Source of the DNA: Clostridia bacterium
GTDB taxonomy: Bacteria; Bacillota; Clostridia; CAKSNL01; HGM11501
DNA: 64,000 nt
Reading direction: 5' to 3'
Assembly (NCBI GenBank): GCA_017411325.1
Contig: JAFQQJ010000031.1
Span: 1 to 64,000, forward strand
A model generated the notes under the pieces. It saw only the letters and a list, made by a program, of their open reading frames with translations, was not told the origin of the DNA and searched no databases. This document shows, piece after piece, positions 56,473-64,000 of this stretch. The first letter of the stretch is position 1, and every line of letters starts with the position of its first letter. Position numbers and translations under genes: made by a program.

Positions 56473-58455
56473 TTATTTTATCATCAAATATAAAGGTTCA
56501 CAGTAATCAAGCTCAAGCCCAAGCTTAAGCTCCTGATTTTCATTTACACATTCTGCCTTTTCCCATTCACCGTCTTGGTTAAGAATATAAAATCCCTTTG
56601 CAACTGCCCACTTTTCAGGCAGGTGCAGTGTGATATCCGAAATAGTGTCTGCGCCGAGGTTTATAAGTGTTACAATCCCCATAAACTCCTTATCACTCAC
56701 AGGTTCATTCACTATGGTATATATATTCGGTTCTTTCCTCACAAAAAGGTATTTATCACCGCACCACAAAAGCAGTTCTTCAAAGAGTTTTTTCCTGCGG
56801 TAGTTAAAGAGAGATTGCGAATAGTTGTCGTTGAGTGTTTGACCGAGTATTACCACCTTACCGCCAAGCTTATTTTCGAATCTTGTCATTGCAGGTGAGA
56901 TAAATTCCTTTAAATAATTATACTCTTCGCTTATTACATCAGCATTCTGGTCTGTAACCGTGATTTTAAGAAGCTTGCCGTTTCTTCCGTTTGCAAACAT
57001 ATGCGCCGCTGGCATATTCTTTCCTTTGCCCTCTGTCCTGAATTTTTCGCAGATAATCTCTCTTGCGCCCAAGTCCCAGCAAAGAGGATGTGTTGCAACA
57101 TCATCACCTATTTCGACACCTAAGTATTCTCCAAAGCCTCTTTCGCAAAGTGCCTTTGCAGCAGTTCCGTCGAGAAACAAGCCTTTTGAAAGATATTTTA
57201 ATACTGTTTCATCATCGGCATGCTTTGCTTGTCTTATGTCCCAGAAAGCAACATCCGATTCCTCTGTTGTATGAGGTATTCCGAAAAGGCTTACCGCTCT
57301 TATCCATAACGGATAAACATGTTCTGTCGATTTTTTATCTGCCGTGTTCCAAAACGGGTCATAGCAAAGCTGGGCACCTGTTATTCTGCAACCCTTAACA
57401 GCATTAAACAAAGCATTAAATTTCTTGCGTTCACTTTTGAACATAGCAGGAAAGGTCTTTTCCTCATTAGCATCGTCCAAGAGCTGTTGGATATTGAAGG
57501 TTGAGCCGATATAGCCGTAAGAATAGGCTGCCGACATAATAACCTTCATCTGTTTTCCCTCTGTAAAAAATCTGGTATGAGGAAATGTATCCGATTCGTG
57601 ATAAAAGTCAAAATCACCCTTAATATGCTGTTTGGAATACAAGGGATGGAACATCGTATGCGGTATATCCTTTGACTCTATTCCACAATAAGCTACACCA
57701 AACAGACGTGAAAACGGTGTATGATTAGGTCCTGCCAATGCTCTTGCAATAGCTTCGGTAGCATCTCCTTCATAGTCAGCGGCACCCGACTGCATATAAC
57801 CGATAGGGATTTCGGGAGATTTCTTATCCACCTCTTTGCGGATTGCATCAGCAAAGCTAACCATAGACTCCTTAGTAAGCTCGCGCCATCTCCTCATAAG
57901 TGCATAGCCTTCGTCGGTATCAGAGTTAAAAGCACTCAAAAGCTCGTCCCTCGAATAGTATTTGCCCTCTCGACTTGCAAACTCGTCTAAATGATTCTTA
58001 CAAAAACAGCCTGTTCCAAGAGTATAATCATCCTCGGTTATAATAAATGCAGGCTTTGCAATTTCGGCAAAGAGTGCCGTCATTTCGGCAAATTGCTTTT
58101 TGAAATTCTCGTCAAACGGACAGTTCTGGAATGGTGATTCTGTTCCGTCCTCTCTTACTACTCCTGTAAATTCATCAGAACGTCCCGATTTTAGTGTAGC
58201 TGTAATCCACCAACCACAGTCTATGCCGTAAGGCGAAAGCTCACTCTTTACTTCAGCGAACAGCTTTGCCCTTTCCTCGTAAAACTCTCTTGGAGGAAAT
58301 CCCACTGCTCTCCAACCGCCACAAGGTGCTGCAAGTGCGAATCTGGTAAAACTGTAATTGTTATAAAGCTCCATTATATCATCTATTATTATATCTTTTG
58401 TCGGCCAGTCCAAATCAAGCGATATAGGGATAATTATATCCAGTTCTTTTCTCAT
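56473..58455 (-). CDS. Putative glycosidase-like TIM-barrel protein, family not identified
   Basis: 660 residues, no signal peptide. N-terminal half has a barrel-like alternation (IIIPISLDLDWPTKDIII; FALAAPCGGWRAVGFP; GIDCGWWITATLKSG), with acidic clusters FIITEDDYTLG near 147 and FYHESDTFPHTRFF near 290 that could hold catalytic residues. The middle (GKVVILGQTLNDN) resembles the amidotransferase-like domain behind many GH42-type barrels, and the end (LHLPEKWAVAKGFYILNQDG) is a beta domain. This order suggests a glycoside hydrolase of the GH42/GHA clan acting inside the cell. Thirteen bases after the FAD oxidoreductase gene, probably co-transcribed. Confidence 0.65.
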   Translation of the reverse strand: MRKELDIIIPISLDLDWPTKDIIIDDIMELYNNYSFTRFALAAPCGGWRAVGFPPREFYEERAKLFAEVKSELSPYGIDCGWWITATLKSGRSDEFTGVVREDGTESPFQNCPFDENFKKQFAEMTALFAEIAKPAFIITEDDYTLGTGCFCKNHLDEFASREGKYYSRDELLSAFNSDTDEGYALMRRWRELTKESMVSFADAIRKEVDKKSPEIPIGYMQSGAADYEGDATEAIARALAGPNHTPFSRLFGVAYCGIESKDIPHTMFHPLYSKQHIKGDFDFYHESDTFPHTRFFTEGKQMKVIMSAAYSYGYIGSTFNIQQLLDDANEEKTFPAMFKSERKKFNALFNAVKGCRITGAQLCYDPFWNTADKKSTEHVYPLWIRAVSLFGIPHTTEESDVAFWDIRQAKHADDETVLKYLSKGLFLDGTAAKALCERGFGEYLGVEIGDDVATHPLCWDLGAREIICEKFRTEGKGKNMPAAHMFANGRNGKLLKITVTDQNADVISEEYNYLKEFISPAMTRFENKLGGKVVILGQTLNDNYSQSLFNYRRKKLFEELLLWCGDKYLFVRKEPNIYTIVNEPVSDKEFMGIVTLINLGADTISDITLHLPEKWAVAKGFYILNQDGEWEKAECVNENQELKLGLELDYCEPLYLMIK

Positions 58456-58467
58456 TTTCTTATCTCC

Positions 58468-59688
58468 TTACAGTGCAGCACCATTTTCTTTAAGTCTTGT
58501 TCTCAAAGCCTTAATATCTACGGTGTGAGCATTCTTATTTGTATTATGAGCAAGTGCCGCCGCAGTTCCTGCCGCTTCTCCCAGACAAGCACAAATTGGC
58601 ATTATTCTGACCGAAGAATGTGCCTCATGAGTTGCACTTAAGCATCTGCCTGCAACAAGCATATTGTCATACTCCTTAGGCAAAAGTGTTCGGTATGGGA
58701 TTTTATAATATTGATTAAGCGGAATATGTATGATAGTTGTACCAGTACCTGCAGGGTTATGTATATCTATATCATAATTACCGAGTGCTATTGTATCCTC
58801 GAAATCCATACAGCTTGTAAGCTCGTCAGCAGTAAGGATATGCACACCCTTTAGCTTTCGGCTTTCTCTTACACCTATATGGCTTGCCACCGAAACAAGT
58901 GTAGCATCCTTGAATGCCTTGGAATTTTCCTTCAAAAAGTCCATCATTTCCATAATCTGCTTTCTTGCAAGCATTTCCGCCTTACCTATTTCCACCGCAT
59001 CAACGGGGTTATGCTTTACAATTCTTGTGGTATTAAAATGTACAATCCCCTTGCCGTAGCCGTAGAATACTAAGATATTCTCTCTTGGATTTATTATCTT
59101 CTTTTCAGCCTGTAGTTTAGCATACTTTTCCTGAAGCATCGGTCTTTCGCTGTCATAAAGCTCTACATCTACACCACATACGCGAAAACATGTAGTCATA
59201 GGCTGGCTTAAGCCGTCAGATTCTCTTCCGAGCTGATGATCGCAGTTTGTCATTGCAATAAGCTCACCATCTCCCGAACAGTCGATAAAGTAATCTGCCT
59301 CAAACTCCATCACGCCCGATTTTGTAGCAACAGATACGCTCTTTATCTGTCGTCCTTCCGTTTTTGCCTCAAATACAGTAGCATGGAACAGCACATCTAC
59401 ACCTGCCTCTACTGCCATATCGTCAAATACACATTTGTAGCTCTCCCACGATGTGTCTTTATACTTTTTCTTTCGTTCGAGCATTTCACTAAAAATACCT
59501 GCCGAGAGAATCTTACCGTCCCTTGTTGCAAATTCCATAAATGGATATACCAGGCTGTTTGTCATAGCACCGCCAAGACAGCCGAATTTCTCTACTAAAA
59601 GCACCGACAATCCCTCTCTTGCGCCGCTCACAGCCGCCGCAACGCCTGCCAAGCCACCGCCTACTACTATAAGATTATATTTTTTCAT
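58468..59688 (-). CDS. FAD-dependent oxidoreductase (FAD_oxidored family)
   Basis: 406 residues. Dinucleotide-binding GGGLAGVAAAVSGAREG (about 9-25) with the acidic ribose-binding ending VLLVEKFGCLGGAMTNSLV; DCSGDGELIAMTNC and the late FAD motif NMLVAGRCLSATHEAHSSVR. Typical of the FAD_oxidored family (PF12831), often in sugar-utilisation clusters where it may oxidise a hydroxyl of a glycoside. Together with the 56473 gene it forms a two-gene unit divergent from a PocR-AraC regulator. Confidence 0.88.
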   Translation of the reverse strand: MKKYNLIVVGGGLAGVAAAVSGAREGLSVLLVEKFGCLGGAMTNSLVYPFMEFATRDGKILSAGIFSEMLERKKKYKDTSWESYKCVFDDMAVEAGVDVLFHATVFEAKTEGRQIKSVSVATKSGVMEFEADYFIDCSGDGELIAMTNCDHQLGRESDGLSQPMTTCFRVCGVDVELYDSERPMLQEKYAKLQAEKKIINPRENILVFYGYGKGIVHFNTTRIVKHNPVDAVEIGKAEMLARKQIMEMMDFLKENSKAFKDATLVSVASHIGVRESRKLKGVHILTADELTSCMDFEDTIALGNYDIDIHNPAGTGTTIIHIPLNQYYKIPYRTLLPKEYDNMLVAGRCLSATHEAHSSVRIMPICACLGEAAGTAAALAHNTNKNAHTVDIKALRTRLKENGAAL

Positions 59689-59754
59689 AATTTTTCACCT
59701 CAACTATATATTATCATTTTTATGGAAAAAATCTTATAAAACAAATACAAATGC

Positions 59755-59783
59755 TTGAACAAACAATACATATATGCTATAAT
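59755..59783 (+). promoter_or_regulatory. Promoter of the PocR-AraC gene
   Basis: TTGAAC (59755-59760), 17-bp spacer, TATAAT (59778-59783). Confidence 0.78.
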
Positions 59784-59811
59784 AAGCAAAAATATATATC
59801 GGAGAGTGTAA

Positions 59812-60615
59812 ATGGAATACAGCAAGTTATATGATTTGATAAATTATCTGCAATATGGGACAAACCTGCATATAGGGGTGCTTTTTTTAGGAAGCTACGG
59901 AAATGATATGGTAAAGCTTCCGCACAGGCAGGAAATTCATGCAGGAGTTTTGTGTGATGAGTTCAAGACACAGAATTTTGACAGGTGCTACCGTTGCAGA
60001 AACAAAGCCGTTTACAAGGCGCTGAAAACAAAAAAAGATTTTGGCGGTGTATGCATAAACGGCATTTACGAATATACAAGACCTGTTGTTATAAATGACG
60101 AGGTGGCAAGTATTATTTATATCGGAAATATCTATGATGAAGAAAAGGGGTTTCCAAGACTCAAGCTGCATATAGGTGAAAGAAAGTGGCTGTTAGATAC
60201 CTTGGAAAAGGATTTTGACGAAGATAAATGCAGGGATATAGGCAGGCTTTTGGAAAGTTATATCCGTGTACTTCTGGAAAACTATACCGCAAAGCCCGAA
60301 AACAATCCTGTTATTGACAATATCAAAAGCTACATAGAGGACAACCTTGAATTTGACATAAGAATCTCGCATATAGCCAAGCTTTTTCACTATAACGAGC
60401 AGTATTTAGGGCGGTTTTTTAAGAGAGAAACAGGGAAGAGCTTCAGTGATTACATCAACCTGAGAAGACTTAAAAAGGCACAATATCTTCTTGGAAATTC
60501 CGATAATTCAATCCTTGATATAGCAAATAAGGTGGGTTTTAATAATGTAACTTATTTTAACAGAATATTCAAAAGGACATATGGAATTACGCCGTCTGAA
60601 TACAGAAAAAACTGA
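59812..60615 (+). CDS. AraC-family regulator with PocR sensory domain
   Basis: 267 residues. N-terminal PocR domain (about 5-155) with the cysteine set C46, C58, C61 (CYRCRNKAVYKALKTKKDFGG in part) and the strand VVINDEVASIIYIGNIY; C-terminal AraC helix-turn-helix pair (IRISHIAKLFHYNEQYLGRFF; ILDIANKVGFNNVTYFNRIF). PocR domains bind small molecules such as diols or hydrocarbons; here the divergent oxidoreductase and glycosidase-like genes point to a sugar-derived ligand. Confidence 0.9.
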   Translation: MEYSKLYDLINYLQYGTNLHIGVLFLGSYGNDMVKLPHRQEIHAGVLCDEFKTQNFDRCYRCRNKAVYKALKTKKDFGGVCINGIYEYTRPVVINDEVASIIYIGNIYDEEKGFPRLKLHIGERKWLLDTLEKDFDEDKCRDIGRLLESYIRVLLENYTAKPENNPVIDNIKSYIEDNLEFDIRISHIAKLFHYNEQYLGRFFKRETGKSFSDYINLRRLKKAQYLLGNSDNSILDIANKVGFNNVTYFNRIFKRTYGITPSEYRKN

Positions 60616-60632
60616 GCAGTTGCTCAGTTTTT
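60606..60632 (+). terminator. Terminator of the PocR-AraC gene
   Basis: AAAAAACTGAGC-AGTT-GCTCAGTTTTTT, overlapping the stop codon. Confidence 0.9.
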
Positions 60633-60638
60633 TCTGTA

Positions 60639-60830
60639 TTATTCAAGCACAAACATATATACCGTTCTATTTTCAAGCATTACCGAAAGCTTGCCGTTTT
60701 CTATACCGTAAGAATTTCCATCAAACACTTTTTTGTGTTCCTGAATTTTTCAAGGAACTCCAATTAGATACTCTTTGCATTCTTATCAACCTGAAATACG
60801 ATCGCAAGGATTTTATTATCTTTTTTTAAG
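60639..60830 (-). pseudogene. Decayed 3' end of a hydrolase-like gene
   Basis: The minus strand encodes VFDGNSYGIENGKLSVMLE and then NRTVYMFVLE to a stop at 60641-60639, reading like the C-terminal beta domain of a glycosidase. The frame is broken by TGA at 60752-60750; upstream, another frame gives KKDNKILAIVFQVDKNAKSI before a stop. No start or upstream body remains. A remnant of a deleted gene, perhaps of the adjacent sugar cluster. Confidence 0.55.
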
Positions 60831-61078
60831 CTCGTTGCTTTCTTAAGGTTCAAGTCCCGTCATTTTTGCATAGGCAAAAAAATAAAGGTATCAACTCGCG
60901 TTGATACCTTTATTTGTATGGTCGGGATGACAGGATACAGCCGCTTTGCGTCTTGTCTGCTCGGTTACCCAAATGCTTCGCATTTCGGTACCAACCATCG
61001 CACCACTTGCCTAAAAACGATTATCAATCGTTTTATTAACGGCTCGTGCCTTCTTAAGGTTCAAATCCTTACATTAAC
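60831..61078. repeat. Decayed tRNA repeats with hairpins
   Basis: GGTCGGGATGACAGGAT (60920-60936) duplicates the 3' end of the intact tRNA-Pro at 61120-61136 and follows its own terminator-like hairpin AATAAAGGTATCAAC-TCGC-GTTGATACCTTTATT (60880-60915). Two copies of GCTCGT(T/G)(G/C)CTT(T/C)CTTAAGGTTCAA (about 60831 and 61033) flank this. The remainder has no gene. It looks like the remains of a second tRNA unit. Confidence 0.6.
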
Positions 61079-61082
61079 AAAT

Positions 61083-61118
61083 AAAAAGAAGAAGTACCCT
61101 TTGGATACTCCTTCTTTT
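61083..61118 (-). terminator. Terminator of tRNA-Pro(UGG)
   Basis: AAAAAGAAG(A)AGTACC ... GGATACTCCTTCTTTTT immediately beyond the tRNA 3' end. Confidence 0.85.
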
Positions 61119-61195
61119 TGGTCGGGATGACAGGATTTGAACCTGCGGCCCTCTGCTCCCAAAGCAGATGCGCTACCAAACTGCGCTACATCCCG
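61119..61195 (-). tRNA. tRNA-Pro (anticodon UGG)
   Basis: 77-nt cloverleaf on the minus strand: acceptor CGGGATG/CATCCCG, D-arm GCGC/GCGC, anticodon stem TCTGC/GCAGA with loop TTTGGGA (anticodon UGG), T-arm GCAGG-TTCAAAT-CCTGT, encoded CCA. The nearest good promoter is about 400 bases upstream (61597-61625). Confidence 0.96.
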
Positions 61196-61596
61196 GTACT
61201 AAACTGTGCATTGAACGCATACGGCAAACTGCCAATGCATCCCGTTATTAAGTTGTATTATAAATTATCCGCAGGTTCCCTGCGCCCCTCTCGGCTTCGC
61301 CGCCACTCGGCGGGGCCTGTTAACCGCCTTCCCTGAAGCTTCTCCCTTAATCCGCCCCCGGCGGCGGTCGAACCTTCAGCCCAAAGCAGATGCGATTGCC
61401 TTGCTGCCAATGCATCCCGATATTAAACTATGCAATGTGAATTTTCCGCGACAATTTTTTGTCGCTTCTACTGCCAAGAAAACAACCGGAAAACCTTATC
61501 CGGTTTTCAACGTTTGTTTTCCTTGCTTCGTAAATGCTTTGTGGCATTTACTCCGCTCGCTCCCGATATTATCATTATATTAGACCAACAAACAGT
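61196..61596 (-). pseudogene. Transcribed region with three decayed tRNA-Pro copies
   Basis: On the minus strand TCGGGAGCGAGCGGAG (about 61566), TCGGGATGCATTGGCAGCAAGGCAATCGCATCTGCTTTGGG (about 61431-61391; 20-mers match tRNA-Pro with indels) and ACGGGATGCATTGGCAG (about 61252) repeat the 5' part of tRNA-Pro(UGG) with changes that destroy the cloverleaf. Inserted between them are GC-rich palindromes such as CCCCGCCGAGTGGCGG. No protein gene. The stretch lies between the promoter at 61597 and the intact tRNA. Confidence 0.6.
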
Positions 61597-61625
61597 ATTA
61601 TACTGAAAAAACACACATTTGTCAA
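61597..61625 (-). promoter_or_regulatory. Promoter reading toward tRNA-Pro(UGG)
   Basis: Minus-strand TTGACA (61625-61620), 17-bp spacer, TATAAT (61602-61597): perfect consensus, with only decayed tRNA copies between it and the tRNA. Confidence 0.8.
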
Positions 61626-61627
61626 GT

Positions 61628-61662
61628 AAAAAAGGAGCTTTGATTATCAAAGCTCCTTTTTA
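61628..61662. terminator. Terminator upstream of the tRNA-Pro promoter
   Basis: AAAAAGGAGCTTTGA-TTA-TCAAAGCTCCTTTTT, isolating the tRNA promoter from the minus-strand gene at 61759. Confidence 0.88.
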
Positions 61663-61758
61663 TATTTTTTTGAAAATCCTGTAGTTTTCGCACTTTCTCA
61701 AACAGCCGATGATAGCGCTGTTTTTTTTACTTAAGATTAAGGATTTTGATCGGTATAA

Positions 61759-62667
61759 TTATTCTATCTTATAGTCGTTGTAAATAGCTTGTTTTGCTTT
61801 GGATAAGCCATCACCGTAAAGAGTTTTAGAGTTTTGATCGCACTCTTTGAATAGAGTAAACTTAAAGTTGGTTATTTTATCAGACTCGTTGAATACAGGC
61901 TCCAGCAAGTAAGTGATTTTATTTTGCGGTGGTCGATGAGCCTCTATCTTAATTTTAACTATGCTTTCTCCGCTTTCGTTTAATGAACCTTCTAAAGTGG
62001 TATAGAGATGTGCTTTTGATAATTTTCTTTTCATAAAGCCACTTCTTTTTTTGATTTCTTTTTCTATTGTTGTTTTTCCTTTTATGCAAAGAAATGAGTT
62101 ATATTTTTCTTCTAATGTGCAGTCTGCTGTTGCATAAGAAAGAATATCTGTGATTTTTTTGTTTTTGATGATGGTTGCAATGTCGTCCATTATTTTGATT
62201 TTTTCAGAATAATTTATATCTTCAAAAATAAGGTATGGAACAGAAATGATTTTCTTGGTGTTTTCGAGCTTTTCTTTATGATTATCTTTGTACATTTTGA
62301 ATACTTCGAAAAAATCATCATCAAATTGATAATGGTCACAACTTCCATCGGTGTAAACGACTCTGAAATATTGTGGGACTTCATACAGTTTAGGCTCTTC
62401 GATTTGTTTTAGGTGGCCTATTTTTTCGCAAATGAAGTTTCTGATAGATTCTGAGTCTTCTTCCGAGTACTCTTCAATATAGGGAGTTGACTTGATATGA
62501 CCGCCTCCTTTACCAGGGATTGCCAATCTCATTGATATTATATTTTTTTGGCAAACATTCCTGAAAGAGCTATAATAGCCAAACTCCCCTTCGTAATTAA
62601 GATAAAAAAGGGAGGCTATTTTTTTGATTGTTTTTTTAGAGTTAATCGAGTATTCGGAATAATCCAT
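61759..62667 (-). CDS. Hypothetical protein, AT-rich
   Basis: 302 residues, no signal peptide or membrane segment, no family recognised. Charged, lysine-rich composition and codons richer in A/T than the neighbours (KNKKITDILSYATADC), which suggests recent acquisition. A middle segment YFRVVYTDGSCDHYQFDDDFFEVF looks like a short beta domain; the last 90 residues (GESIVKIKIEAHRPPQNKITYLL) form a second one. AAAGGAG lies eight bases before the ATG. Monocistronic beside the tRNA-rich region. Confidence 0.55.
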   Translation of the reverse strand: MDYSEYSINSKKTIKKIASLFYLNYEGEFGYYSSFRNVCQKNIISMRLAIPGKGGGHIKSTPYIEEYSEEDSESIRNFICEKIGHLKQIEEPKLYEVPQYFRVVYTDGSCDHYQFDDDFFEVFKMYKDNHKEKLENTKKIISVPYLIFEDINYSEKIKIMDDIATIIKNKKITDILSYATADCTLEEKYNSFLCIKGKTTIEKEIKKRSGFMKRKLSKAHLYTTLEGSLNESGESIVKIKIEAHRPPQNKITYLLEPVFNESDKITNFKFTLFKECDQNSKTLYGDGLSKAKQAIYNDYKIE

Positions 62668-62772
62668 ACGTATGCTCCTTTCGCAATTTTGTTATTTATG
62701 AGATTTATATGTTAGCCTGGATCGTAGAATTTTTATACTGTATTTATAGGCTTTAGTATGCTCCTTTTTATT

Positions 62773-64000
62773 TTATTCCTCGCATCCTTCGGCTTCGCCC
62801 TGGTATTCGTGGAGGAAGTCCTCGGCGATTTTTTGCATTGTAACCTTAACCTTGCCGCTTTCGGAAAAATCAAAATACATATGAAGTCTGCCGAAATAGG
62901 TATCAATTATCTGCACTTCTATCTGAAGCGTATCGCCAACCCACATGGCGGAGTTTGCCGACTTAAAGTGAAGATCGGGAACGCTTCCGCAGGCAACATC
63001 CCCTGAATATCCTCCCTCGGGGAAGGGCTCAAAATAGTTTCTGTCAAAGGCAAAATTAAGCACCTTTGCACCACGTTTATTGGTATATTCCATTTTGCCT
63101 TCGTCCCCGGAAAAAGTAAAGCGGACTTTTGAAAGAGTCATGGGGTTATCGGAAAATACAAAGGTTTTGCCGTTGATTTTTGCCGACTTTTCGTCCTCTC
63201 TTCCGTTGCAGTGCCAAAGCTCTAAGCTTTCGGAATAGCTCTTAAGCTCATCATGCGCGATTTTGTTTTCAGGAAGGGGGCTATCTGATGCCGTATTATG
63301 AACAAGCTCAAAATATGAGTTGATAATGGTCTTTTCCGCAGTACCGTTACCCTGATTATCCGCATTGCAGATTAAAATCATATCCTTGTCGGGGGAGCAA
63401 ACGGCAAACTGGCTTCCCATTCCGTTGAAATAGAAGGAATTATAAGGAAGAGTCCAGAACTGATAACCATAGCCGTAGCCCTCGCCTCTGTGAACGTCAA
63501 TTAAGTTGCTTGTTGCTTCCTTCAAATAGTCGGCACTAAGTATCTGCTCTCCCTCGTGATTGCCGTAGTGCATACAGAAGTTTGCCACTTTAAGTAAATC
63601 GGTGGGCTTGCAGATTAATGCAGAGTCGCTCCAGGCGTGACCGCCGGGGCAGGTCAGCATATAAGCTTCCTTTGAAACTCCGATTTTATCCATAAACTTT
63701 TCCCTTAAATATTCCATTAAGGTTTTGCCTGTAAGCTCCTCAACCATAGCGCCCATAACAAACGAGCCGGTGGAGTCGTATTCAAAATATGTGCCGGGCT
63801 CTCTTGAAATGCCGTTAAATGCACCGCTTGCCCAGAAATAGTCCCTTAAACGGTCGTTGGGTTTTCGGGAGAAGAAGTAGGCGGCACCACAGGGCCAGCC
63901 CGTTGCCATCATAAGCATATTACGGATGGTCTGCTTTCTTACATTTTCGCAGGCACCCTCCGTTATTTCGGGAGGGAACACGTCGCAGATTTTGGTATCC
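62773..64000 (-). CDS. Serine hydrolase, beta-lactamase/PBP4* family, C-terminal part (cut by window edge)
   Basis: Open to the window edge (the frame continues upstream as DTKICDVFPPE), so the visible 409 residues are the distal part. Motifs: second active-site element FEYDSTGSFVMGAMVEELTG (usually YxN; here YDS), KPTDLLKVANFC, and the third-box region NGMGSQFAVCSP. The SxxK serine lies outside the window. After the catalytic domain (to about residue 230 of the visible part) comes a lipocalin-like beta domain of about 150 residues found in this family. Likely a peptidase or esterase related to class C beta-lactamases. Confidence 0.85.
   Translation of the reverse strand, partial: DTKICDVFPPEITEGACENVRKQTIRNMLMMATGWPCGAAYFFSRKPNDRLRDYFWASGAFNGISREPGTYFEYDSTGSFVMGAMVEELTGKTLMEYLREKFMDKIGVSKEAYMLTCPGGHAWSDSALICKPTDLLKVANFCMHYGNHEGEQILSADYLKEATSNLIDVHRGEGYGYGYQFWTLPYNSFYFNGMGSQFAVCSPDKDMILICNADNQGNGTAEKTIINSYFELVHNTASDSPLPENKIAHDELKSYSESLELWHCNGREDEKSAKINGKTFVFSDNPMTLSKVRFTFSGDEGKMEYTNKRGAKVLNFAFDRNYFEPFPEGGYSGDVACGSVPDLHFKSANSAMWVGDTLQIEVQIIDTYFGRLHMYFDFSESGKVKVTMQKIAEDFLHEYQGEAEGCEE

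Noticed and set aside
61118-61583. Short plus-strand frames over the tRNA-Pro region
   Set aside because: They read across an intact tRNA and decayed tRNA copies; no coding signature.

Overview
The window is a chromosomal segment of a low-to-moderate GC, strictly anaerobic member of the Firmicutes, most likely an uncultured gut clostridium (Clostridia/Eubacteriales). The pointers are an oxygen-sensitive class III ribonucleotide reductase (nrdD-nrdG), a WalRK-YycHI cell-wall two-component locus, an obgE/yhbY/nadD-yqeK/rsfS/leuS block, holB-ricT, infC-rpmI-rplT, an OLE RNA next to oapA-dxs, a bile-salt-hydrolase-type enzyme and several amino-sugar and glycoside enzymes. Consensus sigma-A promoters (TTGACA-N17-TATAAT type) and strong GGAGG ribosome-binding sites occur throughout. 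I saw no plasmid, prophage or CRISPR array.

Layout. 1-0.9 kb: end of a tyrosine recombinase pointing at a tRNA-Trp gene, plus a broken tRNA-Trp copy transcribed ahead of it. 0.9-5.5 kb: a membrane protein, a Crp/Fnr regulator divergent from nrdDG, with NrdR-box-like repeats and a perfect palindrome between them. 5.6-9.3 kb: surface proteins, including a C39-like peptidase. 9.4-13.9 kb: OLE RNA (about 600 nt), oapA, dxs, tlyA and a LUD-domain gene in one overlapping operon. 13.9-19.2 kb: walR-walK, a secreted protein behind a WalR box, yycH, yycI. 19.2-19.7 kb: tRNA-Arg and a 115-bp tandem repeat with REP-like palindromes. 19.7-31 kb: housekeeping genes, including mgtE with an attenuator-like leader that holds a short ORF, obgE, a nadD-yqeK fusion, leuS, holB and ricT. 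30.9-38.4 kb: two tandem DUF4091 paralogues, a divergent AraC regulator, an Ldh2-type dehydrogenase, a REP-associated transposase with REP palindromes inside its own frame, and a secreted protein. 38.5-41.5 kb: infC-rpmI-rplT with a probable L20-type leader and a likely AUC start, an rRNA methyltransferase, and purC. 41.5-54.6 kb: a choloylglycine hydrolase family gene, a GH42-murQ-nanE-kinase operon divergent from an RpiR regulator, an FMN riboswitch with ribU, then an oxidoreductase, a TIM-barrel protein, nagA and a nagB-like gene. 54.6-64 kb: a multi-hairpin array, two tRNA-Pro genes with decayed relatives, a repeat protein with zinc-finger-like cysteines, a glycosidase-like gene with an FAD oxidoreductase opposite a PocR-AraC regulator, and a truncated serine hydrolase at the edge.

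How the parts work together. The 42.6-54.6 kb region looks built to salvage amino sugars: the BadF-family kinase and MurQ would turn MurNAc into GlcNAc-6-P, NanE would feed ManNAc-6-P into the same pool, and NagA and the NagB-like protein would deliver fructose-6-P. RpiR and AraC proteins are the probable local regulators. The WalRK locus and the secreted proteins deal with the envelope. The DUF4091, GH42 and 660-residue glycosidase-like genes each sit beside AraC- or RpiR-type regulators, as in polysaccharide-foraging gut bacteria.

The features most worth a second look are the OLE RNA locus, the mirror-symmetric hairpin array at 54.6-54.8 kb, the transposase carrying REP elements in its reading frame, the mgtE leader, the infC start, and the recurring pattern of a promoter followed by a broken tRNA and then an intact tRNA.
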